From the NCBI RefSeq assembly GCF_003568845.1, contig NZ_CP030126.1, positions 1,763,001 through 1,827,000 of the forward strand: a stretch of DNA of 64,000 nt. Direction: 5' to 3'. The notes below the pieces were generated by a model. That model made no database searches. It was not told the DNA's origin and saw only the letters and a program-made list of their open reading frames with translations. Source of the stretch: Indioceanicola profundi (GTDB taxonomy: Bacteria; Pseudomonadota; Alphaproteobacteria; Azospirillales; Azospirillaceae). Shown here in pieces: positions 18,144 through 26,797 of the stretch (position 1 is its first letter; every line of letters begins with the position of its first letter). A program made the translations under genes and the position numbers.

Positions 18144-18782
18144 ATGGAACGCAAGGTATTCTACCAGGAAGAACGGCTGGCCATCTTCATCGACGGGGCC
18201 AACCTCTATGCGGCCGCACGGTCACTGAATTTCGACATCGACTACAAGCGCCTGTTGGAGCTGTTCGCGTCCAAGGGACGTCTGGTCCGGGCCTTCTACT
18301 ACACCGCGCTGATCGAGGACCAGGAATACTCCCCGATCCGACCGCTCGTGGACTGGCTGGACTACAACGGCTACACCATGGTCACCAAGCCGACCAAGGA
18401 GTTCACCGACGCGGCGGGTCGGCGCAAGATCAAGGGAAACATGGATATAGAGCTCGCCATCGACGTGATGGAGATGGCGGAGCATGTGGATCATATCATG
18501 ATCTTCTCCGGCGACGGCGACTTCCGCCGGCTGGTGGAGGCGGTGCAGCGCAAGGGGGTCCGCGTCACGGTGGTCAGCACCGTCCGCTCCGTTCCGCCCA
18601 TGGTGGCGGATGAGTTGCGCCGGCAGGCGGACAACTTCATCGAGCTACAGGATCTGTCGCCGCAGATCATGCGCATGAACTCCCCCCGCTACCAGCAGGG
18701 CAGCGGTCCCTCGAACTATTCCCCGCAGCCGGACCATGACGACATGGACCACGGCGATCTGGACGACGATCTGCGCGACTGA
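18144..18782 (+). CDS. NYN-domain (LabA/DUF88) protein
   Basis: PIN-like NYN domain protein of 212 residues, probably a metal-dependent ribonuclease. The conserved acidic residues are Asp17 (FIDGANLY), Asp101 (NMDIELAID) and Asp124/Asp126 (FSGDGDF). The C-terminal tail (about 180-212) is disordered and rich in Asp/His. LabA homologues affect circadian output in cyanobacteria, but the substrate here is unknown. ATG 18144 begins MERKVFYQEERLAIFIDG. It is divergent from folK; this neighbourhood is common in alphaproteobacteria but gives no clear functional hint. Confidence 0.85.
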   Translation: MERKVFYQEERLAIFIDGANLYAAARSLNFDIDYKRLLELFASKGRLVRAFYYTALIEDQEYSPIRPLVDWLDYNGYTMVTKPTKEFTDAAGRRKIKGNMDIELAIDVMEMAEHVDHIMIFSGDGDFRRLVEAVQRKGVRVTVVSTVRSVPPMVADELRRQADNFIELQDLSPQIMRMNSPRYQQGSGPSNYSPQPDHDDMDHGDLDDDLRD

Positions 18783-18871
18783 TTCCGCCATCGCCGAACC
18801 GGGCGGTCGGAACGAACTCCGACCGCCACACTGCCCTGCTTCCAGGCCCGCACGATTTCCAGGATTCCGCC

Positions 18872-19522
18872 ATGGACGCCCAGCCGCTGCTGGTTCCCCC
18901 GCGCGACTGCCCGCTCTGCCCCCGACTCGCCGCCTTTCGCGGACTGAACCGGGAGAAGTTTCCCGCCTACCATAACGCGCCCGTCCCGGCCTTCGGGCCG
19001 CTGACGTCGCAGTTGCTGATCGTCGGCTTGGCACCGGGGCTGCACGGGGCCAACCAGACTGGTCGGCCGTTCACCGGTGACTATGCCGGCGACCTGCTCT
19101 ATTCCACGCTGCTGGAGTTCGGCTTCGCCGCCGGTGTCTATGAGCGCCGGCCGGACGACAGCCTGACGCTGCTGGACGCCCGCATCACCAACGGCGCCCG
19201 CTGCGTGCCGCCGGAGAACAAGCCAACGCCGGAGGAGGTTCGGACCTGCCGCCGCTTCCTGATCGACGAGATCGGGCACATGCCGAACCTCCGGGCCGTT
19301 GTGGCGCTGGGGCTGGTCTCCCACGCCTCGGTCGTGGCCGCCTTCGGGGGCACGCCGTCACGGGTCAAGTTCGCCCACGGGGCCAAGCATGAGCTGCCCG
19401 GCGGGGTGACGCTGTTCGACAGCTATCACTGCTCCCGCTACAACACGAACACCGGTCGCCTGACGACGGAGATGTTCCATGACGTGTTCCGGGCGGTGAG
19501 AAGTCATCTGGACGGGCGGTAG
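18872..19522 (+). CDS. Uracil-DNA glycosylase, family 5 (UdgB) type
   Basis: DNA repair glycosylase of 216 residues that excises uracil and possibly other deaminated bases. Motif 1 GLAPGLHGANQTGRPFTGD (52-70) is characteristic of family 5, which lacks the polar catalytic Asp/Asn of families 1 and 4. Four Cys (13, 16, 111, 126) in C-x2-C...C-x14-C spacing can hold a [4Fe-4S] cluster. The C-terminal DSYHCSRYNTNTGRLT contains the motif 2 histidine. It lies 89 bp after the NYN gene and converges on smpB. Specificity (U, hypoxanthine, xanthine) cannot be decided here. Confidence 0.88.
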   Translation: MDAQPLLVPPRDCPLCPRLAAFRGLNREKFPAYHNAPVPAFGPLTSQLLIVGLAPGLHGANQTGRPFTGDYAGDLLYSTLLEFGFAAGVYERRPDDSLTLLDARITNGARCVPPENKPTPEEVRTCRRFLIDEIGHMPNLRAVVALGLVSHASVVAAFGGTPSRVKFAHGAKHELPGGVTLFDSYHCSRYNTNTGRLTTEMFHDVFRAVRSHLDGR

Positions 19523-19543
19523 TTCCACCCGTCTCCGGCGGTA

Positions 19544-20020
19544 TCAGCCCTTGGCCCGCATCAGGCGGGCCTTGTCGCGCTGCCAGTCGCGCTCCTTCTC
19601 CGTCTCGCGCTTGTCGCCCTTCTTCTTGCCCTTGGCGATGCCGAGCTCGACCTTGGCCATGCCGCGATCGTTGAAGTAGATCGACATCGGGATGAGGGTC
19701 ATCCCCTCACGCGTTATCGCCGCCAGGACTTTGTTCAGCTCGCGCCTGTGCACGAGCAGTTTCCGGGGGCGTTTGGTTTCATGCTGGAAGTAGGTGCCGG
19801 CCTGCCCGTATTCGGGGATATAGGCGTTGAACAGGAACAGCTCGTTGCCCTGCGGGCCGGCATAGGCCTCGTTGATGCTGGCCTTTCCGCCACGCAACGA
19901 TTTGACCTCCGTGCCGGCCAGCATGATGCCGGCCTCGAGCGTGTCCTCGATGAAATAGTCGAACCGCGCCCGGCGGTTCTGCGCCGCCAGGCGCTCGTTC
20001 GCGGATGCTCCGCGAGCCAT
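19544..20020 (-). CDS. smpB: SsrA-binding protein
   Basis: tmRNA partner in trans-translation, 158 residues. The OB-fold core runs from [20 protein letters not shown] through [10 protein letters not shown] and [19 protein letters not shown]; the C-terminal tail is basic ([10 protein letters not shown]...[10 protein letters not shown]), as needed to enter the A site. It follows dapA by 25 bp on the same strand, a conserved dapA-smpB pair. No tmRNA gene is in the window. Confidence 0.96.
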   Translation of the reverse strand: MARGASANERLAAQNRRARFDYFIEDTLEAGIMLAGTEVKSLRGGKASINEAYAGPQGNELFLFNAYIPEYGQAGTYFQHETKRPRKLLVHRRELNKVLAAITREGMTLIPMSIYFNDRGMAKVELGIAKGKKKGDKRETEKERDWQRDKARLMRAKG

Positions 20021-20045
20021 GGACTTCCAACCTTTTCTTAATGTA

Positions 20046-20921
20046 TCAGCTTAACAATCCAGCCTTCATCATGGCCTCACGGACCAGGACTCGGGTGGCG
20101 TCTGTGCAGGGCACCAGCGGCAGCCGGACTTCGTCCGTGGACTTGCCGAGCAGGCTGGCCGCATACTTCACCGGGGCGGGGCTGGTCTCCGCGAAGAGGG
20201 CATTATGCAGCGGCATCAGAAGGTCGCGGATGCGGGCCATCTCCGCCAGATCGCCCTCGGTCCAGGCATCCTGCATGCGGGAGCACAGACGGGGTGCCAC
20301 GTTGGCGGTGACGGAGATGCACCCCACTCCCCCCTGTGCCAGAAAGGCCGTGGCTGTGGCATCCTCGCCGGAGAGCTGCACGAAATCGGGTCCGATTTCG
20401 GTACGGGTGCGCAACGGCCGGACCAGGTCCGCCGTGGCGTCCTTGACGCCGACGATGTTCGGCAGCTTGGCAAGCCGCGCCATGGTCTGGACGCTCATGT
20501 CCACGACGCTGCGGCCGGGGATGTTGTAGATGATGATGGGAAGGTCGACCGCGTCATGGATCGCCTTGTAATGCTGGTACAGACCTTCCTGACTGGGCTT
20601 GTTGTAGTAGGGCGTGACCACCAGCGCTCCGTCGGCGCCGACCTGCTTGGCATAGCGGGTCAGGCCGATGGCCTCCTCCGTGGAGTTGGAACCGGTGCCG
20701 GCGATGACGGGCACGCGGCCCTTGGCAACCTCCACCGTGAGCGCCACGATGAGCCGATGCTCCTCATGGGACAGCGTGGGGGACTCGCCCGTCGTGCCCA
20801 CGGGCACGACGCCGTGTGTGCCCTCGGTGATCTGCCACTCGACGAAATCCTGGAACGCCCGCTCATCCACCTTGCCGTCGCGGAACGGCGTGATGAGTGC
20901 GGCGATCGAGCCCCTGAACAT
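20046..20921 (-). CDS. dapA: 4-hydroxy-tetrahydrodipicolinate synthase
   Basis: Schiff-base aldolase of 291 residues that condenses pyruvate with aspartate semialdehyde in the lysine/diaminopimelate pathway. Catalytic Lys160 is in [10 protein letters not shown], Tyr132 in [10 protein letters not shown], and the Thr pair in [10 protein letters not shown]. Length and motifs are standard. It is divergent from the lytic transglycosylase (75 bp between starts) and precedes smpB. Confidence 0.95.
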   Translation of the reverse strand: MFRGSIAALITPFRDGKVDERAFQDFVEWQITEGTHGVVPVGTTGESPTLSHEEHRLIVALTVEVAKGRVPVIAGTGSNSTEEAIGLTRYAKQVGADGALVVTPYYNKPSQEGLYQHYKAIHDAVDLPIIIYNIPGRSVVDMSVQTMARLAKLPNIVGVKDATADLVRPLRTRTEIGPDFVQLSGEDATATAFLAQGGVGCISVTANVAPRLCSRMQDAWTEGDLAEMARIRDLLMPLHNALFAETSPAPVKYAASLLGKSTDEVRLPLVPCTDATRVLVREAMMKAGLLS

Positions 20922-20996
20922 TCCGACCTCCCTGGGCCTTGCGGCGTGAAGCCGCGAACCTTAACGATCCACCCTATCCGAAACAAGTACGGCAGC

Positions 20997-22979
20997 ATGA
21001 GGGCTCCCTTGCGGCGCATTGCATCCGTTATTCTTCTCGCGCTCACCCTCGGCAGCCCCGCCATCGCGGCGGCGGAGGCCATAACCGCGCAGGATGTGCA
21101 GATCTATCGGGAAGCCTTCAAGGCGGCCGAGCGTGGAAACCTGGTGGAGGCCCGCCGTCTCGCCAACCGGGCCAGGACGGAACTTCCGGCCAAGGTCATC
21201 CTCTGGATGGAGCTTTCCGGCAATACCGCCAGCGCCGGGTGGGAGGAGTTGCGCGACTTCATCCGCGGGAATCCCGACTGGCCGAACCAGATCGCCCTGC
21301 GCCGGAATGCGGAACGGGCGATGCCTGCCGGGCTTCCGCCCAAGGAGGTCGTCGCCTGGTTTGAACAGTACGCGCCCGTTAGCACCATCGGCTTCACCCG
21401 GCAGGTAGACGCGCTGATGGAGCTTCGGCGCAGCGATGACGCCATTGCGCTGGTTCGTCGCCATTATGTGAACGGCTCCCTCGGGGCGGTGGAGGAGCGT
21501 GACTTCCGCAAGCGCTTCAACAGTCTTCTGCGTCCGTCCGACCATTGGGCACGGATCGACCGGCTGCTCTGGGACGGCGACGCCGCCGGCGCCAAGCGCA
21601 ACCTGTCCCTGGTGGACAAGGGCAGGCAGCATGTGGCGCTGGCGCGAATTGCGCTGATGAACATGGAGGGCGGCGTGGACGGCGCCCTTCGCCGGGTTCC
21701 CTCGAACCTGCTGGACGACCCCGGTCTGGTGTATGAGCGCGTCCGCTGGCGGCGCAAGAAGGACCTGACCGATGGCGCGCTGGAACTGCTGGCGAAGGCG
21801 CCGAAGAACCTGGGCAGGCCGGAGGCTTGGTGGACCGAGCGCAACATCCTGGCCCGCCGCCTGATCGAGAAGGGGAAGTGGGCCAAGGCCTATGAGCTGG
21901 CGTCGGCGCCGGGTGCGGAGAGCGGCATCGCCTTCGCCCAGGCGGAATTCCTGGCGGGCTGGCTGTCCCTGCGCTTCCTGAACAAGCCGGATCGCGCCCT
22001 GGCCCATTTCGAGAAGCTGTACCGCGGCGTCAGCTCTCCCATCAGCCGGTCGCGCGGGGCCTATTGGGCCGGCCGCGCGGCTGAGGCGGCGGGAGACGCG
22101 CAGCGCACCCGGACCTGGTATGAGACGGCGGCATCGTATCCTTCCACCTTCTACGGCCAATTGGCGGGAGAGAAGGCTGGCCGCACGCCCGGCGAGGGCG
22201 TCGCCGATATCACGCTCGAGAAGGCCGTCATCACCAGCTATAGCCAGTCGGAGCTGGTGCGGCTGGTCCGGCTTCTGCATCGGATCGAGGGTCGGGAAGG
22301 CAGGCTGTTCGAGCTGTTCATGCGACGGCTGATGAGCAACGCCAAGACGGCGGAACAGTATCAGCCTCTCGCCAAGCTGGCGGTCGAGCTCGACCGCAGG
22401 GACCTCGCCGTCTTCACCGCGCGTCAGGCGGCACAGGACGGCGTGCTGATCCTCGAGGACGGCTATCCGGTGCTGGAGAAGAGGCTTCCAGCCGGTTCAC
22501 CGGAAGTGGCGCTGGTCCATGCCCTGATCCGGCAGGAAAGCAGCTTCGACACGGAGGCGGTGAGCAGCGCCAGCGCCCGCGGCCTGATGCAGATCATGCC
22601 GGCAACCGGCCAGCACATCGCCCGGCAGAGCGGCATCAAGCACAGCGCTGAGAAACTGACTGCCGACCCGGACCATAATGTCCGCCTGGGCACCATCTAT
22701 CTGCAGGGGCTGCTGGACCGGTTCGGCGGGTCGTACGTGCTGGCCATCGCCTCCTACAATGCGGGCCAGGGGCGCGTCGCGAGCTGGCTGAAGGAAATTG
22801 GCGATCCCCGCAGCCAGAGCACCGACGTGATCGACTGGATCGAATTGATGCCCTACTACGAAACCCGGAACTATGTGCAGCGGGTCATGGAAAACCTTCA
22901 GGTCTACCGTGTACGGCTGGACCAGAAGCGCGTGCCGATCAGCCAGGATCTGAACCGGGGATCAGGTGGGAACGGGTAA
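20997..22979 (+). CDS. Soluble lytic murein transglycosylase
   Basis: Periplasmic Slt70-type enzyme of 660 residues that cleaves peptidoglycan glycan strands to 1,6-anhydro-muropeptides. A signal peptide (about 1-26, ending SPAIAAAEA) is followed by a long alpha-superhelical U/L domain and the C-terminal SLT domain with catalytic Glu514 in RQESSFD, then GLMQIMPATG and IASYNAGQGRV. ATG 20997 begins MRAPLRRIASVILLAL; the frame is open far upstream through the antisense of dapA, which is not coding. It is divergent from dapA, an association seen in other alphaproteobacteria. Confidence 0.93.
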   Translation: MRAPLRRIASVILLALTLGSPAIAAAEAITAQDVQIYREAFKAAERGNLVEARRLANRARTELPAKVILWMELSGNTASAGWEELRDFIRGNPDWPNQIALRRNAERAMPAGLPPKEVVAWFEQYAPVSTIGFTRQVDALMELRRSDDAIALVRRHYVNGSLGAVEERDFRKRFNSLLRPSDHWARIDRLLWDGDAAGAKRNLSLVDKGRQHVALARIALMNMEGGVDGALRRVPSNLLDDPGLVYERVRWRRKKDLTDGALELLAKAPKNLGRPEAWWTERNILARRLIEKGKWAKAYELASAPGAESGIAFAQAEFLAGWLSLRFLNKPDRALAHFEKLYRGVSSPISRSRGAYWAGRAAEAAGDAQRTRTWYETAASYPSTFYGQLAGEKAGRTPGEGVADITLEKAVITSYSQSELVRLVRLLHRIEGREGRLFELFMRRLMSNAKTAEQYQPLAKLAVELDRRDLAVFTARQAAQDGVLILEDGYPVLEKRLPAGSPEVALVHALIRQESSFDTEAVSSASARGLMQIMPATGQHIARQSGIKHSAEKLTADPDHNVRLGTIYLQGLLDRFGGSYVLAIASYNAGQGRVASWLKEIGDPRSQSTDVIDWIELMPYYETRNYVQRVMENLQVYRVRLDQKRVPISQDLNRGSGGNG

Positions 22980-23006
22980 CTGCCGCCTGTTTCTCCGTTG
23001 TGTAAT

Positions 23007-23037
23007 CAAAAGCCGCGCGACAGCACCGTCGCGCGGC
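23007..23037. terminator. Strong hairpin after slt, T-run on the minus side
   Basis: A perfect 10-bp stem GCCGCGCGAC / GTCGCGCGGC (23012-23021 and 23028-23037) lies 32 bp past the slt stop. On the plus strand it is not followed by T, but on the minus strand TTTTGATTA follows. It may protect the slt 3' end or stop an antisense transcript from the dehalogenase region. Confidence 0.45.
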
Positions 23038-23063
23038 CGGAGACCATGCAACGGAGGACGCCC

Positions 23064-23732
23064 ATGATCAGGCTCGTCGCTTTCGACGCCTATGGCACCT
23101 TGTTGGATTTCACCTCCGCCACTGCGCGCTGCGCGGCGGAGCTTGGAGACAAGGTCAGCACTGTCTCCGACCTGTGGCGACGCAAGCAGCTGGAGTACAC
23201 GTGGCTGCGCAGTCTGATGGGCCGCCACGCAAGCTTCCGTCAGGTGACGCTCGAGGCTCTGGAATTCACGCTTGATGCCACCGGGCTGCAGGATCCGGAC
23301 CTGAAATCCCGGCTGATGGCCCTCTATGACCGGCTCGACCCGTTTCCCGAAGCCGCGGCCGCGGTGCAAGCGGTGCGCGATCTCGGTATCTCGACGGCGA
23401 TCCTGTCCAATGGCGATCCGGACATGCTGAGCGCAGGCTTGGAAAGCGCAGGCCTGGACGGACTACTGGATGGCGTCCTGTCGGTTCAGGTCGCAGGGCT
23501 CTACAAGCCACACCCCGACGTTTACCGTCTGGCCTGCGACCACTTCGGCGTAGAGCCTGCCGAGGTCGCCTTTGTTTCTTCCAACGGCTGGGATGCCGGC
23601 GGGGCAGCTGCCTTCGGCTTCCATGTCGCGTGGGTGAACCGTGCGGGAGCGCCGCCGGAAAGATTGCCGGCCAGGCCTGAAATTGAGCTGAAAGACCTTG
23701 GCGGGCTTGCCGGTTGGCTGGGCAGCCTGTAG
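23064..23732 (+). CDS. Haloacid dehalogenase, type II (HAD superfamily)
   Basis: HAD hydrolase of 222 residues. Nucleophile Asp8 is in FDAYGTLLDFTS, motif II in ILSNGDPDML, the Lys in LYKPHPDVYRLA, and the acidic loop in VSSNGWDAGGAAAFGF; the SSNGWD form is specific to (S)-2-haloacid dehalogenases rather than to general HAD phosphatases. The expected reaction is hydrolysis of short (S)-2-haloalkanoates to (R)-2-hydroxyacids. ATG 23064 has GGAGGACG at ideal spacing; an ATG at 23046 is weaker. It follows slt after a hairpin and stands alone. Confidence 0.87.
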   Translation: MIRLVAFDAYGTLLDFTSATARCAAELGDKVSTVSDLWRRKQLEYTWLRSLMGRHASFRQVTLEALEFTLDATGLQDPDLKSRLMALYDRLDPFPEAAAAVQAVRDLGISTAILSNGDPDMLSAGLESAGLDGLLDGVLSVQVAGLYKPHPDVYRLACDHFGVEPAEVAFVSSNGWDAGGAAAFGFHVAWVNRAGAPPERLPARPEIELKDLGGLAGWLGSL

Positions 23733-23966
23733 CGCCACGCTCCGAAGATTTAACACTTTAGATTCAACCAGCGCCGACGGGTTAGGCCGCGCCATGCCCG
23801 TTTCACACTCTTTTGGGGCAGTGATGTGTTGCAGAAAAGCAGTAGCGCTTAAGAGGAGTATTTCCTGCAACCCGCCTTTACCAGTCATTAACTGGCCCGG
23901 CGTGTAGATAGTGCTGCTTCTGGTAGGGGCTTTCGCCAATCAACCTTCGAACCGGGGACCGTATCC
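23733..23966. other. Intergenic region, AT-richer, with a 7-bp-armed stem
   Basis: No credible gene here. The base composition is less GC-rich than the surroundings. GTTGCAG and CTGCAAC (about 23827-23870) can pair around an AAGAGGAG-containing loop that looks like a ribosome-binding site but has no start codon after it. I cannot assign a role. Confidence 0.4.
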
Positions 23967-24197
23967 ATGCGGGGTTTTGCGATCGAATCTGAAATTCGTC
24001 ACTCCTGCCATGTACATGCCCGCCTTCTGGATGCGTTCATCGCGCTGACCCAGGCGGAGCTGAATCGCCACGGGCCCGGATTCATCGAGGAGAGCCTGAG
24101 CGAATTGCTGGAGGCCCTCCACAATGAGCGCAAGGCGTTCGGAGCGATCGGTGGGGTGATCCCGGCCTCCCTGGTCCTGGTCGAGAACGCCGCCTGA
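23967..24197 (+). CDS. Small hypothetical protein
   Basis: A protein of 76 residues that I do not recognise. It starts at ATG 23967 with ACCGGGGACC upstream. It looks like a short helical cytoplasmic protein: a helix with HARLLDAFIALTQAELNRHG, a second with IEESLSELLEALHNERKAFG, and a hydrophobic end (GVIPASLVLVENAA). Codon use is like that of the neighbours, which supports a real gene. It converges on the DUF2934 gene, 20 bp away. Function unknown. Confidence 0.55.
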   Translation: MRGFAIESEIRHSCHVHARLLDAFIALTQAELNRHGPGFIEESLSELLEALHNERKAFGAIGGVIPASLVLVENAA

Positions 24198-24217
24198 GCT
24201 GCGCCTCGGCGGCGGGC

Positions 24218-24676
24218 TCAGGCCTCCTGCTTGCGCCGGCCCCTTCCGGTCTCACCGGACGCGGCCTTCGCACCTGTCGCGCCGGCTTTCTTTCCGTCGG
24301 TCGCGGCTGCGGTCTTCCGCTTCGGTTTGTCGGCCGCGGCTGCCTCCGGCGCGGGGGTATCCATGGCGGCCGACTTCCGGCCCCCCTTCCCCTTCGGCTT
24401 TACTGCAGGTTCCTCCGGTGCTGCAGCGGCGGGGGCGGCATCTCCGGCCTCTTCCGAAGCGGCGGCCTTGCGACCGCGCGGCTTCTTTGCAGCGGCCTTT
24501 TCCGACGCCACAACGTCGGGCGGCGGTTCCGGCGCCTCTGACGGGGCGGCGCCTGTTTCAGCCATCACTTCGCGGCAGGCCTGGAGCCAATGCTCATGAT
24601 GGCGACCCTCAGGGCAGCCCTCGCGCTGCCAGATGTCGTACGCTCTCTGCCGGATTTGTTCGTCCAGATCGCTCAT
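24218..24676 (-). CDS. DUF2934 protein with Lys/Ala-rich tail
   Basis: A protein of 152 residues. The first 38 hold a DUF2934 motif (IRQRAYDIWQREGCPEGRHHEHW), seen in many alphaproteobacterial small proteins of unknown role. The rest is low-complexity Lys/Ala/Pro/Arg sequence with PRGRK and PKGKGGRK patches, like the tails of bacterial histone H1-like proteins. I infer a nucleic-acid-binding tail. ATG 24676 has GGCGAGG upstream; the frame continues 11 codons farther. It is the last of a leftward DMT permease-DUF6065-DUF2934 run, with a 66-bp gap. Confidence 0.75.
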   Translation of the reverse strand: MSDLDEQIRQRAYDIWQREGCPEGRHHEHWLQACREVMAETGAAPSEAPEPPPDVVASEKAAAKKPRGRKAAASEEAGDAAPAAAAPEEPAVKPKGKGGRKSAAMDTPAPEAAAADKPKRKTAAATDGKKAGATGAKAASGETGRGRRKQEA

Positions 24677-24742
24677 GCCAGACCTCGCCTCCCTTTTGGC
24701 TGGGACCACAACGGATGGATGGGGGGTGGTGTTCCCCGTCCG

Positions 24743-25495
24743 CTACTCCCCACTTCCGGTGCCGTCAGCCGGGCGGAAGGGCTTCAGCGCCAGCTTCGTC
24801 CTGTGCTCGGCCGGAGCAGGCGTACCGTCAGGTAGCTTGCCGCGGAAATAGGCCTTTTGCCAACCCTCCGCCCGGGCGGATGATCCCTCCTTCGGTAGTT
24901 CCTCGATGAAGGTGGCGCGCCCCTTGGACCATGCCTCATGCTGGGCCGCGAATTCCGGATCGGCCGAAAGCGATACGATCACGGGCTCGACCGCTTCGAC
25001 CATGTCGCGGTTCAGCGGGAAGAAGAAGCAGAACGGCTCCCCCTTCTTGAACTTCACGCGCGTCCGGGGGCGGGTGAACTTCCAGTTCATGGTGAAGCTG
25101 TAGGGAGCCCAGTCCGTCTCGATCACCCCGGTCAGGGGATATATCCCGTGTTTCGGGGCGTTCGGCGGGCCGCCCACCCAGAGATTGATCCCTGGCTCCG
25201 TGCGCAGCAGACAGTTCACATGGAAGGTCAGAACGCCCGCGCCGAAGTGACTGACGGGCAGCAGACTGGGATGGGCGTCGGAAACGATCCGGATCGCCTC
25301 CTTCGTTCCCTTCCCGTCCCAATAGGCGCTGAAGTCCGCCGGACAGAGCACCTCCCACCCATGGGCGTTTGCAATATTCAGCGGAAGGCAGCGATAGGCG
25401 AACCGGTCCGGCGTGGCATCCATCCAGGCCCGTTGCAAGGGCGCCGGCCGGATCACCGGATCGAAGCCTGGCACGGGATGGCAGATCAGCTTCAA
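24743..25495 (-). CDS. DUF6065 family protein
   Basis: A protein of 250 residues matching the uncharacterised DUF6065 family: WMDATPDRFAYRCLPLNIAN near 25-44, then GWEVLCP, VSHFGAGVLTFH, WVGGPPNAPK and VIETDWAPYSFTMNWKFTRP. It has no signal peptide, membrane segment or recognisable catalytic motif. Relatives are often near unrelated genes. It follows the DMT permease by 15 bp and is probably co-transcribed. Function unknown. Confidence 0.8.
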   Translation of the reverse strand: MKLICHPVPGFDPVIRPAPLQRAWMDATPDRFAYRCLPLNIANAHGWEVLCPADFSAYWDGKGTKEAIRIVSDAHPSLLPVSHFGAGVLTFHVNCLLRTEPGINLWVGGPPNAPKHGIYPLTGVIETDWAPYSFTMNWKFTRPRTRVKFKKGEPFCFFFPLNRDMVEAVEPVIVSLSADPEFAAQHEAWSKGRATFIEELPKEGSSARAEGWQKAYFRGKLPDGTPAPAEHRTKLALKPFRPADGTGSGE

Positions 25496-25510
25496 GATGT
25501 GCGTTCCCTC

Positions 25511-26458
25511 TCAAGATTCCCGCTCGGCATCGGCAACCTTCCTGCTTCCACGACGGGCCAGTACAATTCCGCCGAGAATCACCAACCCGCCAAGCGCCTG
25601 CTGGGCCAGAACCGGTTCCGCCAGCACGGCCCAGGCGAAGAGGGCCGCAAGCACAGGCTGAAGCAAAAGGGACACCGCCGTAAAGGCGGCAGGCAGTCGC
25701 GCCATGGCCTGGGCGATCAGGCTCTGCCCGCCAGCATGGCTGACAGCCGCCAGACCGAGCAGCACCGCCCACCCGTACCAACTCTCCGGCAGGAGCTTGT
25801 CGCCCGCCAGAATGGCCAGGAGAAGCAGTGGGACGGTGCCGCTCAGTGCGCTCCACAGCATGATCGTGGCGGTGGTGAAGCGAGTGCGCAACCGTTCCAC
25901 GACCAACAGATATCCCGCCAGGAACATGGCGGTGACGAGTCCCAGCAGATCTCCCACCAGATGATCGGGTCCGAGTCGCACGCTGGCGCCCATCAGAATG
26001 CCGGCGCCGACGACCGCAACCGCCAGCCCGGCAAGGAACAGCGGGCGAAACCGCTGCCCCAGCAGCAGCCAGCCCGCCAGGGTCACGAACAGGGGGGCCG
26101 CATTGGCGAACAGGGTTGCATTGGCCACCGTGGTCCAGGTCAGCGACCAATGCCAGAAGGCAAGATCACCGGCGAAGAAAGCCCCGGCAGCGACAAGTTG
26201 CATTCTATCGCGCCAGGTGGAGGGTTGCCGCTCCCCTCTTCCCGGACGTGCCGAATCCAGCCGCCACCAAGCATAGAGCAAGGGAACCGCCAATGTTACA
26301 CGCCAGAAAGCTGTGGCGACCGGCCCCGCTTCACTCAACCTGAAGAAAATCGGCGCCCATGCGATTCCAACAATGCCGAGCGTCAGAACGGCCAGCGCTG
26401 TAAGGTCGGTGTTGCTGATATGAAGATGTTGAACAGCATCGGTTTGCTTCTTTGGCAT
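25511..26458 (-). CDS. EamA/DMT-family permease
   Basis: Inner-membrane transporter of 315 residues with two EamA repeats, about ten transmembrane helices (first at about 16-36, LAVLTLGIVGIAWAPIFFRL). Family members export amino acids or other metabolites; substrate unknown. The second repeat has the usual G-x-x-L-I-x-x-G-x-x-L ending (LGGLVILGGIVLARRG). ATG 26458 begins MPKKQTDAV; an in-frame ATG at 26566 would add 36 residues without a good ribosome-binding site, so the start is uncertain. It heads the leftward run with DUF6065 and DUF2934. Confidence 0.85.
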   Translation of the reverse strand: MPKKQTDAVQHLHISNTDLTALAVLTLGIVGIAWAPIFFRLSEAGPVATAFWRVTLAVPLLYAWWRLDSARPGRGERQPSTWRDRMQLVAAGAFFAGDLAFWHWSLTWTTVANATLFANAAPLFVTLAGWLLLGQRFRPLFLAGLAVAVVGAGILMGASVRLGPDHLVGDLLGLVTAMFLAGYLLVVERLRTRFTTATIMLWSALSGTVPLLLLAILAGDKLLPESWYGWAVLLGLAAVSHAGGQSLIAQAMARLPAAFTAVSLLLQPVLAALFAWAVLAEPVLAQQALGGLVILGGIVLARRGSRKVADAERES

Positions 26459-26797
26459 GCGTGCTGAAAATCCAAGCGGTGTCTGTGGAGATTCTGTCGG
26501 CAAAATGGCACTGCACTTTCTGAAGGTGGGAACCCTACCGTCCCGCTTGGCGGTTTTCCGGGCCATTCCTGTACACGGACTGTCCGATCACAATACAGAA
26601 CTTTACGAATGCGCGGATATGTGTCACTTCTGATAAGTATAGCACACGATCGTATGCGTGCGCCGAACGCAATCTGACGCCCCGGCAATGCGGTAACGCG
26701 CGGTGGTTGTCATAAACCTCGGTCAGGCATACTCTAGCGCACCGACAGGGCCGGATACTACCGCGCCGCCAAGCGGCTCACAGGGTTGGAGAACATT
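26459..26797. other. Divergent intergenic region, AT-richer
   Basis: This 339-bp region between the DMT permease and the XRE regulator has no convincing gene. It is visibly less GC-rich around 26570-26670. It contains the predicted promoter of the XRE gene. Several short A/T tracts in 26579-26650 could be binding sites for the AT-hook regulator itself, but no clear repeat is visible. Confidence 0.5.
26707..26735 (+). promoter_or_regulatory. Predicted sigma-70 promoter of the XRE/AT-hook gene
   Basis: TTGTCA (26707-26712) and TACTCT (26730-26735) are separated by 17 bp, about 62 bp upstream of the start codon. Confidence 0.5.

Noticed and set aside
20036-20055. A TTAA-N9-TTAAC sequence resembling a CtrA box
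   Set aside because: The CtrA consensus needs a 7-bp spacer, and the site lies at the dapA stop rather than at a promoter.
20205-20996. An upstream extension of the slt frame across dapA
   Set aside because: It is antisense to dapA and lacks a signal peptide; the true start gives a regular signal peptide.
23824-23907. A 27-codon open frame (start ATG 23824)
   Set aside because: It has no ribosome-binding site and no conserved feature, so it is not supported as a gene.
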